This document shows positions 21,913 through 28,326 of a stretch of 37,810 nucleotides of DNA, piece after piece; the first letter of the stretch is position 1; each line of letters opens with the position of its first letter. A program made the position numbers and the translations under genes. A model generated the notes under the pieces. The model was given only the letters and a program-made list of their open reading frames with translations, had not been told where the DNA came from and made no database searches. Origin of the DNA: a virus. The stretch is from the IMG/VR virus record IMGVR_UViG_3300042465_002754, positions 1 through 37,810 of that record. One strand, 5' to 3'.

Positions 21913-23436
21913 CTAGGATCCCATCCAAGACGTCTGTATGCCGCCCGCAGCATAATTGCGCCGCGGAGCCCTGTCCACATATTCCCGATGGGCCACCGGA
22001 AAGGCGAAGGTGACGGCGATGGCGTCGGCGGCGTCGGGGCTGGCCAGCCCGCGGGCCTTCATGTCCTTCTTGCTCTCCAGATAGATCGTCCCCTTGCTGT
22101 CGGGCTTCATCATCGGCCCAGTCAGGTCGTTTTTGAGGAAGCGGTCCTGCGGGATCGACCCCGTTTTGAGCCACTCCCGCATCTCGCCCCACATCTCGGC
22201 GCGCTTGTTGCCCCACATCACCGGGTTCTTCGACTTGTTGCCGAAGTTGACCCCCTTCACCTTGTACCTCTGCTCCTTGAGCCGGTCCACGATGCCAGCG
22301 CCCAGGCCGCCTTCGTCGATGACCACCAGCGCCGGCTTGTACGTCTCGATGGCCTCGATAACGTGGCCGACAACGGTCATGGTGTCGTCGCCCTTGTGCC
22401 GCTTGATGGCGATGATGTCGCGCCCCTGGCGGATGGCCAGCACCGTGCTGTCGCTGCCGAACCGCGCCGGGTCCACCCCGAGAATGACAGGTGCTGACGG
22501 ATCCTTGTACGGTGGTCGGATCATGGCGCCGTCTACCAAGCTGGCGCCGATGAACTGGTCGTCGGATGCGTTGGGAAACTGCCCGTAGACCTCGACGTGG
22601 GCCTGGGTGCTGTCCGGCCCGTACTCGTCGATGATCTGCTGGTAGACCTGCTTGTCGGTGCCCTCGACCGACCTGGCATCCACGATCTTCGTACCCCAGA
22701 AGTCTCGCTTGGAGTGGAAGCATTCGTAGAAGTACCCCGCGTTGCGGCGAGGGTTGCTGAACGCCAGCCAGAAGCGGTGCGGCGTGTTCTCGGTGAAGAA
22801 GCCCGCGGCGACCGACCAGATCGTGTCGTCGATACCGCTGGCCTCGTCGTAGATCAGCATCACGCCGTCGAAGTTGTGGACGCCCGCGTAGGCGTCGGGG
22901 TTTTCCGCCGACCACAGCCGGCCCTCGACGCCCCAGTAGCGCGTGCCCATCTTGAGGTCGCGCTCGACCAGCTCCGTCAGCCACTTCGCCGGCATGACGC
23001 GCGTCGCGCTGACTTCGAACCAATGGCTGTTGAGGCTCATTGAGAGCCACTTGGTGATCTCGGCCCAGGTGACGGAGCGAAGCTGCGCCTCGCTGTTGGC
23101 CGACACGATGGTCGTCGAGCCGATCCTGGTCGATAGCATCCAGATGACCAGCCAGGACACCAGCGCCGACTTGCCGATGCCGCGGCCGGACGAGATGGCC
23201 ATGCGAAAGGTGTCGAAGTCCACCTTGCCGTTGTTGCTGCTGATGTGGTCAGCCAGGTTCTGCAACACCTCACGCTGCCACTTGCGCGGCCCCTGGAAGT
23301 GTTCCAGCGGCGTGCCCTTCTGCCCCCACGGGAAGGCGAACAGCACGAACTTGAGCGGGTTGTCCTTGATGGCCGGCGTCCACAGCCGGCTCATCAACTC
23401 CATCTCGTCGTCGGGCGAGTACTTAACCGTCTGCAC
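21913..23436 (-). CDS. Terminase large subunit (packaging ATPase/nuclease), 507 aa
   Basis: Powers DNA packaging and cuts the concatemer. The ATPase Walker A is SSGRGIGKSA at residues 82-91 and Walker B is VMLIYDEA (192-199, D197 E198). The RNase H-like nuclease has GVDPARFGSDST (320-331, D322), VVIDEGG (371-377) and the late acidic motif SPDAADAIA (about 468-476). The start is GTG 23436; an ATG with support is not seen nearby, and the gene overlaps the small-subunit stop by 14 bases. Whether packaging is headful or site-specific cannot be decided from sequence, although the circular assembly favours circularly permuted DNA. Confidence 0.95.
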   Translation of the reverse strand: MQTVKYSPDDEMELMSRLWTPAIKDNPLKFVLFAFPWGQKGTPLEHFQGPRKWQREVLQNLADHISSNNGKVDFDTFRMAISSGRGIGKSALVSWLVIWMLSTRIGSTTIVSANSEAQLRSVTWAEITKWLSMSLNSHWFEVSATRVMPAKWLTELVERDLKMGTRYWGVEGRLWSAENPDAYAGVHNFDGVMLIYDEASGIDDTIWSVAAGFFTENTPHRFWLAFSNPRRNAGYFYECFHSKRDFWGTKIVDARSVEGTDKQVYQQIIDEYGPDSTQAHVEVYGQFPNASDDQFIGASLVDGAMIRPPYKDPSAPVILGVDPARFGSDSTVLAIRQGRDIIAIKRHKGDDTMTVVGHVIEAIETYKPALVVIDEGGLGAGIVDRLKEQRYKVKGVNFGNKSKNPVMWGNKRAEMWGEMREWLKTGSIPQDRFLKNDLTGPMMKPDSKGTIYLESKKDMKARGLASPDAADAIAVTFAFPVAHREYVDRAPRRNYAAGGIQTSWMGS

Positions 23437-23878
23437 GGATCCGCTCCGGGTAGGGCTTGGCGTCCTCGGTCAGCGTGGGTGCGGGCTCTGCGACCCCCTC
23501 GATGACGCGGCGCTGCGCTTCTTGTAGCGCGTTCGTGATCGAGATCGTCTGGTTGACCTCGACCGTCACGGCCTGCTTCGCCACCCAGCCGTGGACGTGC
23601 TTCAGAATGTCCAGCGCCGCCTTGGCGTCGCCCTCGCGGGCGGCAGTGTGCAGCACGTTGGACATCTCCATCTCGCCGTCGGCGCGGCCCTTCTCCTCGG
23701 CCAGCGCCGCCAGCGGGTCAAACTCGCAGAGACTGCGGTACTCTGCGGGGCGCATTCCGGCGGCCAGCGCCAGCGTGTCTCCACGCAGGCCCTTGCGCGC
23801 CGCGTTGTAGATGGCCTCCAGCCGCGCTTCCGTCGCTTGCAGCCGCCGCGGCTCATACGGGAGGGAGAAGATGGTCAT
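23423..23878 (-). CDS. Terminase small subunit, 151 aa
   Basis: DNA-recognition partner of the large subunit. The N-terminal 25-75 region has helix-turn-helix style spacing (ARLEAIYNAARKGLRGDTLA, then LAAGMRPAEYRSLCEFDPLA), followed by a helical oligomerisation region (EMSNVLHTAAREGDAKAALD, about 75-94) and a C-terminal tail that would contact the large subunit. ATG at 23878; it is the first gene of the late operon, and a sigma-70-like promoter lies about 120 bases upstream at 24001-24028. Length and position are standard for this role. Confidence 0.87.
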   Translation of the reverse strand: MTIFSLPYEPRRLQATEARLEAIYNAARKGLRGDTLALAAGMRPAEYRSLCEFDPLAALAEEKGRADGEMEMSNVLHTAAREGDAKAALDILKHVHGWVAKQAVTVEVNQTISITNALQEAQRRVIEGVAEPAPTLTEDAKPYPERIRADG

Positions 23879-24000
23879 GCTCGCTTTGTATCATGTTGTG
23901 TGACGCGGGTGCAAAGGGCTTGCAAAAAATAAAAAATTGCTTGTGGCCCCTCCGGCCCTGGACCGGGCGGCCGGCGGGTCCCCTCCCCCCGGCTGCCTGC

Positions 24001-24028
24001 ATTATACAATCTATTACAGGCATTCCAA
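24001..24028 (-). promoter_or_regulatory. Candidate sigma-70 promoter for the late operon
   Basis: On the minus strand, TTGGAA (24028-24023) and a perfect TATAAT (24006-24001) are separated by 16 bases. It points into terS with a roughly 115-base leader that contains a GC-rich potential hairpin region near 23947-23995 and an A/T run at 23921-23938. Palindromic repeats at 24037-24091 lie just upstream, suggesting regulated use. Confidence 0.55.
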
Positions 24029-24036
24029 CGTCTGCA

Positions 24037-24091
24037 CATATGAACAGCTATTCATATGAACAGCTGTTCAAGTGTTCATGTGTACATATGA
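24037..24091. promoter_or_regulatory. Tandem palindromic operator-like sites (GAAC-N4-GTTC type)
   Basis: catatgaacagct occurs twice (24037-24049 and 24053-24065). It builds a perfect 14-bp palindrome tgaacagctgttca (24057-24070), a near-palindrome tgaacagctattca (24041-24054) and further half sites tgttcaagtgttca (24066-24079), with acatatg at 24084-24090. The core GAAC-AGCT-GTTC equals the GAAC-N4-GTTC pattern of Gram-positive LexA boxes; alphaproteobacterial LexA boxes differ (GTTC-N7-GTTC). The cluster lies 10-60 bases upstream of the late promoter, so a repressor or activator probably binds here. Confidence 0.6.
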
Positions 24092-24127
24092 CCAGGCATT
24101 GGATTGTATACGCCGCGGCCAGGCGCG

Positions 24128-24332
24128 TTGGGCGGTTTGGGCAGCGCGACGCAGGGTCGGGCCGAGGGATGGGCAGGATGGGCGGTTTGGGCAGTGCCCA
24201 AACATGTCGACGCGAGGCATTGGCATGTTGGGCGGTTTGGGCGACGCAGCGCGAGGTTGACGCTAGCAATGCGTGGGAGCTGACCGCGCCCGCCTAGCTG
24301 GAGAGGGTTTTGGGCAATTGGGCGGTTTGGGC
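24128..24332. repeat. Four direct iteron-like repeats, TTGGGCGGTTTGGGC, roughly 50-bp spaced
   Basis: Copies are at 24128-24142, 24179-24192 (first base differs), 24228-24242 and 24318-24332; repeat starts are 50, 50 and 90 bases apart. Three are followed by a gacgc element within 10 bases. Inverted partial copies lie beyond (aaaccgcccaaa at 24423-24434 and caaaccgcc at 24453-24461), and the half-site gcccaaac occurs at 24196-24203. No gene occupies 23879-24663. The array plus the adjacent AT-rich patch resembles an iteron-type origin or a multi-site regulator-binding region. Confidence 0.7.
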
Positions 24333-24358
24333 GACGCCCGGAAAATCCACCAGCCTTC

Positions 24359-24422
24359 ATCCCTATAATACACATGTTATAATATAACACTTATATCTAA
24401 ACATATTACCTACTACCTACCT
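24359..24422. other. AT-rich patch in GC-rich intergenic region, possible DNA-unwinding element or early promoter
   Basis: About 60 bases that are overwhelmingly A/T in an otherwise GC-rich genome. It contains TATAAT twice (24364-24369 and 24378-24383) and a dyad gttat-aat-ataac (24376-24388). It sits between the direct and inverted copies of the iteron-like repeat. It could be the melting element of an origin and/or carry -10 boxes for the rightward early operon; no convincing -35 was found. Confidence 0.5.
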
Positions 24423-24434
24423 AAACCGCCCAAA

Positions 24435-24663
24435 GCCGCGCCCGTTCCTAGGCAAACCGCCGCATCCCGCGCGATTACCACCGGCCAAGCTGGGTCGCCC
24501 AAAACACACACGTTTTCAGCCTTCACATTACCATCTGTCCACAAACAGATTCCGTTGCATTGCGACACGAGAAAAATATGCAGCTGGCGCTACATTTTCT
24601 GTTGCATCGGCTGCGAAGTGGCTTATACGCTTCTCTTGTCGCAACCGATTAGGAGCTGCACCA
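24435..24663. other. Non-coding upstream region of early operon
   Basis: No gene is supported here. It holds a weak inverted copy of the iteron motif (24453-24461), a gcccaaaa half-site near 24497, and an 11-base near-repeat ttccgttgcat (24550-24560) / ttctgttgcat (24597-24607), 47 bases apart. TTGCAT at 24602-24607 with TATACG at 24624-24629 (16-base spacer) is a weak promoter candidate. An AGGAGC ribosome-binding site precedes the first early gene. Confidence 0.4.
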
Positions 24664-24954
24664 ATGGCCAAGGCCACCACCACAGAATGCGTTGTGTCCT
24701 ACCGCACGGGGGGCGAACTCTCCTGCAAGTGGCATCGCCTGCCGGGCCGCATGTCGTTTGAAGCCGCGCTGGCCAAGCGGGATGAACTAATGCGTATGGG
24801 TTACGCGGCGCTTGTGACGCCCGCGCACGCCGCCGACTCTCTCGGCTTGCCAATTGGCTGGCGCGCGGCCGATGTAGATTGGGAGCGCGACGAAATCGTT
24901 TACGGCACGCATGAGACGCAATGGACATCCCACAAGCTTCTATCCGCGCGCTGA
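24664..24954 (+). CDS. Early small protein, 96 aa
   Basis: ATG with AGGAG 7-8 bases upstream. Starts MAKATTTECVVSYRTGGELS, followed by KWHRLPGRMSFEAALAKRDE and LMRMGYAALVTPAHAADSLG. Proteins of this pattern (a YRTGG start, then an amphipathic helix and a MGY-x-AL turn) recur as uncharacterised early phage proteins. No catalytic motif, no membrane segment. First gene of the rightward early block; it ends just before a strong hairpin at 24966-24987. Confidence 0.8.
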   Translation: MAKATTTECVVSYRTGGELSCKWHRLPGRMSFEAALAKRDELMRMGYAALVTPAHAADSLGLPIGWRAADVDWERDEIVYGTHETQWTSHKLLSAR

Positions 24955-24965
24955 CACTCGCGCCC

Positions 24966-24987
24966 GCGCGCGGTTCCGACCGCGCGC
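24966..24987. other. 9-bp perfect GC hairpin between first two early genes
   Basis: gcgcgcggt pairs with accgcgcgc around a TCCG loop, in the 80-base gap between two early genes. No T-run follows, so it is more likely an attenuator, processing site or mRNA stabiliser than a full terminator. Confidence 0.5.
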
Positions 24988-25034
24988 ATGGCGAGCGCCA
25001 GTAGCTCGACGACACAAGTGAGAGGGACAGGACC

Positions 25035-25352
25035 ATGAACGGCTTTAGCATTACTTATGACACCGTCACGCCGGAGAGCGCCGAGGACGGCGATGTCGCC
25101 GACTCCGGCTTTCTGGTCGAAAGCGTGACTTTCCGCGAGGCTATGGATGAACTGCGCTGGTATCGCGGGGGGCACGTCGAGGCCGACTGTTACCCCGTCC
25201 GTAACCCGCGCTGGTTCACGTTCATCGCCGCGTCCGAAAACTACGCCACGGGCGAAGTGACAAGCTACAGCCTGCATATTCCGCCGCAGATCACCGAAGC
25301 CTCGCGCCAGCGCATTGCGCGGCTGCTTGGCTGCTACGGCGCCCGCAAGTGA
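25035..25352 (+). CDS. Early protein of unknown function, 105 aa
   Basis: ATG preceded by GTGAGAGGGACAGGACC. MNGFSITYDTVTPESAEDGD begins an acidic N-terminus; SFREA-like helix ESVTFREAMDELRWYRGG (about 29-46), VEADCYPVRNPRWFTFIAAS and a basic C-terminal helix ITEASRQRIARLLGCYGARK (86-105) follow. The centre contains YATGEVTSYSLHIPP. Such proteins appear in early regions of several GC-rich phages; function unknown. Next gene starts 12 bases after the stop with the same leader type. Confidence 0.78.
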   Translation: MNGFSITYDTVTPESAEDGDVADSGFLVESVTFREAMDELRWYRGGHVEADCYPVRNPRWFTFIAASENYATGEVTSYSLHIPPQITEASRQRIARLLGCYGARK

Positions 25353-25366
25353 GAGGAACCGCCACC

Positions 25367-25585
25367 ATGTCCGATCCACAGCCCATCCGTATCCGCCACA
25401 GTCGCCAAGGCTACCGCGAGGCCGCGGCCCGCCTCGCCGTCATGCAGCGCCGCGTGGCCGCGCTGCTGGTCGCGCTGGAAGATGCGCCGGACGATCTTAC
25501 GCAAGCCATGGCCGAGACCGCCGCGCCGCACCTAGAAGCCGCCGCGTCTGCGCTCCGCGCCGCCGCTGCCGAACTGCACCGCTAA
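25367..25585 (+). CDS. Early small helical protein, 72 aa
   Basis: ATG 25367 preceded by GTGAGAGGAACCGCCACC; the frame opens earlier at an ATG-less GTG/ATG region overlapping the previous gene, which is rejected. Almost entirely Ala/Arg/Leu helix (AARLAVMQRRVAALLVALED at about 18-37; AAPHLEAAASALRAAAAELH at about 52-71). Probably an oligomeric helical adaptor. No family recognised. Confidence 0.65.
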   Translation: MSDPQPIRIRHSRQGYREAAARLAVMQRRVAALLVALEDAPDDLTQAMAETAAPHLEAAASALRAAAAELHR

Positions 25586-25601
25586 GAGAGGATCCGCCAC
25601 C

Positions 25602-25700
25602 ATGCAAACGCTTCGCACTCTCGCCATCGCCATCGGCTACGGCATCATCACCGGCCTTTGCGTCACAGGATTTTGGGCTCTGCTAATCGTGACGCCTTAG
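25602..25700 (+). CDS. Single-pass membrane peptide, 32 aa
   Basis: ATG preceded by TAAGAGAGGATCCGCCACC. The translation MQTLRTLAIAIGYGIITGLC continues with VTGFWALLIVTP. Nearly the whole peptide is one hydrophobic span after a short basic N-terminus, so it should insert in the inner membrane. It shares the conserved leader with neighbouring early genes, which supports real translation. Function unknown; similar phage peptides act in superinfection exclusion or host takeover, but that is only a possibility. Confidence 0.55.
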   Translation: MQTLRTLAIAIGYGIITGLCVTGFWALLIVTP

Positions 25701-25772
25701 AGCCTATTGCGTCACAGCACACATAACGTTAAACGGTCAATTGCGACCACCGCACACAAGGGAAACGACACC

Positions 25773-25961
25773 ATGACCGACATCGACACCGTGACGCTAG
25801 AAGATGACGCGATCAACGCCGCCATCGCCACCATACAGGACGCGCTAGGCGTGACGGACGGCGGCCTCGCCGCGCTGCACCTCGCCGGCGAGGATGACGC
25901 CACCCTGCGCGCCATCCTGCGCCGCTACATCGCCGCTGAAATCGCCAACAAGGGAGAGTGA
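25773..25961 (+). CDS. Small acidic early protein, 62 aa
   Basis: ATG 25773 with AAGGGAAACGACACC upstream. MTDIDTVTLEDDAINAAIAT, then IQDALGVTDGGLAALHLAGE, DDATLRAILRRYIAAEIANK: two helices with a GVTDGG turn, strongly acidic at the start and basic near the end. A 72-base gap (25701-25772) with a repeated ttgcgtcaca precedes it. No domain recognised. Confidence 0.7.
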   Translation: MTDIDTVTLEDDAINAAIATIQDALGVTDGGLAALHLAGEDDATLRAILRRYIAAEIANKGE

Positions 25962-25965
25962 CACT

Positions 25966-26229
25966 ATGACCGACCCGACCGACAACCTCACCGTTGTGTG
26001 GCGCCGCAACCCGCGCATCGGCATTGTTGAAGACGTGCAGATATGGTCCGGCACGCCCGACACCGGCACGCTGCTATTCGACACCTCGGCCTGTGCGGAT
26101 CCCGACGACGCGCTCGACCACCTCCTGCGCATCGCGTCGGACTACTACAAGCACGATCCGCGCGACGACAGCGACGCGCTCCCGCCGGACCATGCCGTCA
26201 TCGCCGCCTATTGGGATCACCTCGCATGA
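25966..26229 (+). CDS. Early hypothetical protein, 87 aa
   Basis: ATG 25966 preceded by AAGGGAGAGTGACACT. Begins MTDPTDNLTVVWRRNPRIGI; VEDVQIWSGTPDTGTLLFDT looks like two beta strands, then DPDDALDHLLRIASDYYKHD is an acidic helix. Its stop overlaps the next start (ATGA). Function not recognised. Long shadow frames on the opposite strand are discounted because this frame has a good ribosome-binding site and compact packing. Confidence 0.7.
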   Translation: MTDPTDNLTVVWRRNPRIGIVEDVQIWSGTPDTGTLLFDTSACADPDDALDHLLRIASDYYKHDPRDDSDALPPDHAVIAAYWDHLA

Positions 26230-26429
26230 GCGACACGCCCGCACCCCTGAGCGCGGACGCGCTCGCCTACCGCGCGCGGACGCTGGAGCGCATCTGCACC
26301 GACCTCGCCGCGCTGTACGCCGACGCGGAGGCCAACCGGCTCCCGCAGGGCGTTGTGATGGGGCTGCATTGGCTCTGCGAGGACGCCGCTAGTGTGCTGG
26401 CGCATCTGCGCGGGATGATGGAACCATGA
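26226..26429 (+). CDS. Early helical protein, 67 aa
   Basis: Overlaps the previous stop (ATGA). MSDTPAPLSADALAYRARTL, then ERICTDLAALYADAEANRLP and QGVVMGLHWLCEDAASVLAH form two or three amphipathic helices with one Trp and two Cys. Its stop overlaps the next tiny start. No domain known to me; probably a host-interaction or regulatory protein by position. Confidence 0.65.
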   Translation: MSDTPAPLSADALAYRARTLERICTDLAALYADAEANRLPQGVVMGLHWLCEDAASVLAHLRGMMEP

Positions 26430-26497
26430 TCTTTAACCTACTCATTCGCGCCGTTGCGATCCTCGCGGCGACGCTACGCAAGAGAGGGACACCATGA
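26426..26497 (+). CDS. Putative 23-aa membrane peptide
   Basis: ATGATC at 26426 overlaps the previous stop; the frame reads MIFNLLIRAVAILAATLRKR and GTP, ending in a TGA that overlaps the next ATG (CCATGA). One hydrophobic segment with a basic C-terminal end. It could be a leader peptide coupling translation of the next gene rather than a functional protein. Support is only the two perfect overlaps. Confidence 0.4.
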   Translation: MIFNLLIRAVAILAATLRKRGTP

Positions 26498-26709
26498 GCG
26501 AAGACATGCACCACCGTTTTCGGGGCGACGACCTGCAACGCTACCGGGCCGCGCTTTACGCCCAATGGAGGGCCGCGCGCGACGGGATCGTGATCCCCGA
26601 CGAGCGCCTGCACCCGGACCGGATCACGGTCGAGTATGCCGACGACGACCGCGCGCGAGCCGTCATCTTCTACGCCGTGGGTATAGATGTCCGCGTCCGG
26701 CTGCCATGA
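26494..26709 (+). CDS. Early hypothetical protein, 71 aa
   Basis: ATG preceded by AAGAGAGGGACACC. Starts MSEDMHHRFRGDDLQRYRAA, then QWRAARDGIVIPDERLHPDR and ITVEYADDDRARAVIFYAVG. A charged helix followed by beta strands. It overlaps the next frame by 4 bases. Not recognised. Confidence 0.68.
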   Translation: MSEDMHHRFRGDDLQRYRAALYAQWRAARDGIVIPDERLHPDRITVEYADDDRARAVIFYAVGIDVRVRLP

Positions 26710-26846
26710 CCGCCGCCCGGCCTGCCACGCGGGACGAACGCGGCAGGCCGGGCGATGCGCGGGCCATGGGGGAGGACGGCCGCAGCGCACGGCGGGCGCG
26801 ACCACCGCAGCACCGCCACGAACACCGTTACACAAGAGGGGGATAG
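26706..26846 (+). CDS. Putative small Arg-rich protein, 46 aa
   Basis: ATG overlaps the previous stop (ATGA). The frame reads an Arg/Gly/Pro-rich sequence (RPATRDERGRPGDARAMGED, then RRARPPQHRHEHRYTRGG), highly basic and probably disordered. Such composition also arises by chance from GC-rich DNA, so coding status is uncertain; the stop followed at once by the next ribosome-binding site is mild support. Confidence 0.4.
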   Translation: MTAARPATRDERGRPGDARAMGEDGRSARRARPPQHRHEHRYTRGG

Positions 26847-26852
26847 ACCGCA

Positions 26853-26975
26853 ATGGAAGTAATCGATTGGCTGAAACTGATCCTGGCCGGGATCGTGGGC
26901 TTTATCGGGCTGGCCCTGCTGGCCGGATACATCCTGCTGCGCCGTATCGACGCGGAGGATGATCGTTGGCCATGA
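26853..26975 (+). CDS. Single-pass membrane protein, 40 aa
   Basis: ATG preceded by AAGAGGGGGATAGACCGCA. MEVIDWLKLILAGIVGFIGL, then ALLAGYILLRRIDAEDDRWP: an N-terminal amphipathic start, one long hydrophobic span, a basic stop-transfer (RR) and an acidic tail, so the C-terminus is probably cytoplasmic. The stop overlaps the next ATG (ATGA). A clear, well-initiated membrane peptide in the early block; function unknown. Confidence 0.65.
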   Translation: MEVIDWLKLILAGIVGFIGLALLAGYILLRRIDAEDDRWP

Positions 26976-27199
26976 TCCGCACCACGCCGCCACCCTTCCG
27001 CACGATCCGCGTCCTCTGCGCCTCGATCGCCGTCCATGAGCAGCTTCTGCGGCTCGCTTATGAGGGCGGGGAGGAACACTGGCGCATCCAGCGCATCCTC
27101 GCGGACCTTGGCCGCCAACTGGACGAAGCGGAAGCCGTATGGGCGCGCCACAACAAGCGCGAGCCCGCCAAGCCCGCCACGCAGGAGGCCCGAGCATGA
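26972..27199 (+). CDS. Early hypothetical protein, 75 aa
   Basis: ATG 26972 overlaps the previous stop. Proline-rich start (MIRTTPPPFRTIRVLCASIA) then helices VHEQLLRLAYEGGEEHWRIQ and RILADLGRQLDEAEAVWARH, with a Lys/Pro/Ala tail. The helical part resembles a small HTH or coiled-coil but no signature is clear. The stop overlaps the next start (ATGA). Confidence 0.6.
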   Translation: MIRTTPPPFRTIRVLCASIAVHEQLLRLAYEGGEEHWRIQRILADLGRQLDEAEAVWARHNKREPAKPATQEARA

Positions 27200-27423
27200 G
27201 CCTTGCCGACGACCTGACCGCCATCGCAGACATGGCCGCCGCCATGGCCGCCGAAAACGACCCTGCCCGCGCCGTTGTGGCGCTGGAACTACTGGCGCTG
27301 ATCATGCCCGACTTAGTGGAGCGGGCGCGGCTGCTGGAAGGCCAAACGGTGCCGCCGCACTGGCGGCGCCAGCCATGGGACGGCCAACCCGCCGGCAACG
27401 TCATGCCGCTGCGGAGGTGCTGA
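27196..27423 (+). CDS. Early hypothetical protein, 75 aa
   Basis: ATG overlaps the previous stop. MSLADDLTAIADMAAAMAAE, then NDPARAVVALELLALIMPDL and VERARLLEGQTVPPHWRRQP form Ala/Leu helices followed by a Trp/Arg/Pro tail. The stop shares a base with the next start (TGATG). No family recognised. Confidence 0.62.
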   Translation: MSLADDLTAIADMAAAMAAENDPARAVVALELLALIMPDLVERARLLEGQTVPPHWRRQPWDGQPAGNVMPLRRC

Positions 27424-27731
27424 TGCCGGTCCACGCTAGTGACTTCATCGCCCGGCGGCTGGAGATCGTCACGCAGGGCCGCCAACAGGGCCGGACGTGG
27501 GACCAGTTGGCCGAGGAGGTGGGGAACATCACCGCCAAGGGCTTGTCCGCTTGGTGGGCCAGCCGCACCCGCACCGCGCAGGCGCAAGCGCAATTCCGCG
27601 CCCGGCTGAAGCGTCCGCTGGACGTGAAGCCCAACACTACCCCGCGGGCTTGCCTGCGGTGCAACAAAACGTTTGACAGTGAGGGGGCACATAACCGACT
27701 GTGTGCCCCGTGCAGATACGCAACAACGTGA
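27423..27731 (+). CDS. Putative DNA-binding protein with HTH and C-terminal zinc ribbon, 102 aa
   Basis: The N-terminal half has helix-turn-helix style spacing: QQGRTWDQLAEEVGNITAKG at about 20-39, then LSAWWASRTRTAQAQAQFRA. The C-terminus holds CLRCNKTFDSEGAHNRLCAP followed by CRYATT, a C-x2-C...C-x2-C zinc ribbon (about 79-98) with a His in the loop. An early transcription or replication regulator is plausible. It precedes the MarR-type gene by 14 bases, so the two may form a regulatory pair. The ribbon pattern GAHNRLC is also seen in small phage zinc-finger proteins. Confidence 0.72.
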   Translation: MPVHASDFIARRLEIVTQGRQQGRTWDQLAEEVGNITAKGLSAWWASRTRTAQAQAQFRARLKRPLDVKPNTTPRACLRCNKTFDSEGAHNRLCAPCRYATT

Positions 27732-27745
27732 AGGGACAACACAAC

Positions 27746-28048
27746 ATGACCGACACCCTAACCATCCCGCCCGAGGCGCAGGCGTTCATTCTGGCCTCGC
27801 AGCCTGACGCCAACATGACCTGCCGCCAGATCGCCATCCTGGCCCTGGTGGCCGAGTACCCCGGCGAGAGCAACAAGATCATCGCGGAGACGCTGGGCGT
27901 GCCGAAGCCGGTGGTGACGCGATCCGCCGACAAACTGATCGAGCTGGGCCTGCTGAAGCGCCGCGTCTCCATGATGGACCGCCGCAAGGTCGAGATGACC
28001 GTCACACCCGCAGGCGCCCGACTGGTGCGCGAAATCGCCAGCGCGTGA
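27746..28048 (+). CDS. MarR-family winged helix transcriptional regulator, 100 aa
   Basis: Start ATG 27746 with GTGAAGGGACAACACAAC upstream. The domain spans nearly the whole protein: TCRQIAILALVAEYPGESNK (about 25-44), helix-turn-helix IIAETLGVPKPVVTRSADKL with recognition helix PVVTRSADKLIELG, and wing residues RRVSMMDRRKVEMTVTPAGA. It lacks the long terminal dimerisation helices of full-length MarR, so it is a short form. Candidate binder of the palindromic sites near 24.06 kb or 35.99 kb (inference only). Confidence 0.85.
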   Translation: MTDTLTIPPEAQAFILASQPDANMTCRQIAILALVAEYPGESNKIIAETLGVPKPVVTRSADKLIELGLLKRRVSMMDRRKVEMTVTPAGARLVREIASA

Positions 28049-28068
28049 CGCAGACAAGGGGGACCAAC

Positions 28069-28326
28069 ATGGGACGCAACACAACCGAGGCCGCTGACAT
28101 CGCCATGAGCAGCGCCTTCGCCGCCGCCGAGCAGGTGGCCGTGCTGCTGGACCGCTATGCGGGCGACAACGGCACCGACCCCGCCGTGATCGAGGGCTGG
28201 GCCGATACGCTGCGCCAACTGGCGACGGGCATCTACGCGACGCTGGGCGCGCCGGCGCTGATGCTGCCGAGCGGCGGGCTGGTGCCGGCGGCGCATCTCA
28301 ACATCTACAAGGGGGACGAACCATGA
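28069..28326 (+). CDS. Early hypothetical protein, 85 aa
   Basis: ATG 28069 chosen because AAGGGGGACCAAC lies just upstream; a GTG at 28045 is less likely. MGRNTTEAADIAMSSAFAAA, then EQVAVLLDRYAGDNGTDPAV and IEGWADTLRQLATGIYATLG: Ala-rich helices followed by a Leu/Pro/Gly tail (LMLPSGGLVPAAHLNIYKGD). The stop overlaps the next start. Not recognised. Confidence 0.65.
   Translation: MGRNTTEAADIAMSSAFAAAEQVAVLLDRYAGDNGTDPAVIEGWADTLRQLATGIYATLGAPALMLPSGGLVPAAHLNIYKGDEP

Noticed and set aside
23921-23938. A/T-rich run before terS as terminator
   Set aside because: No GC stem is adjacent in the right orientation to make an intrinsic terminator, and it lies in the leader of the late operon.
24128-24332. 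CRISPR array interpretation of the short repeats
   Set aside because: Repeat unit is only 15 bp, only four copies, one gap is 90 bases, and no cas genes; an iteron or operator array fits better.
24076-24390. 104-codon minus-strand frame over the repeat region
   Set aside because: Its RRPNRP repeats simply reflect the iteron repeats; no ribosome-binding site, and the region is better explained as non-coding.
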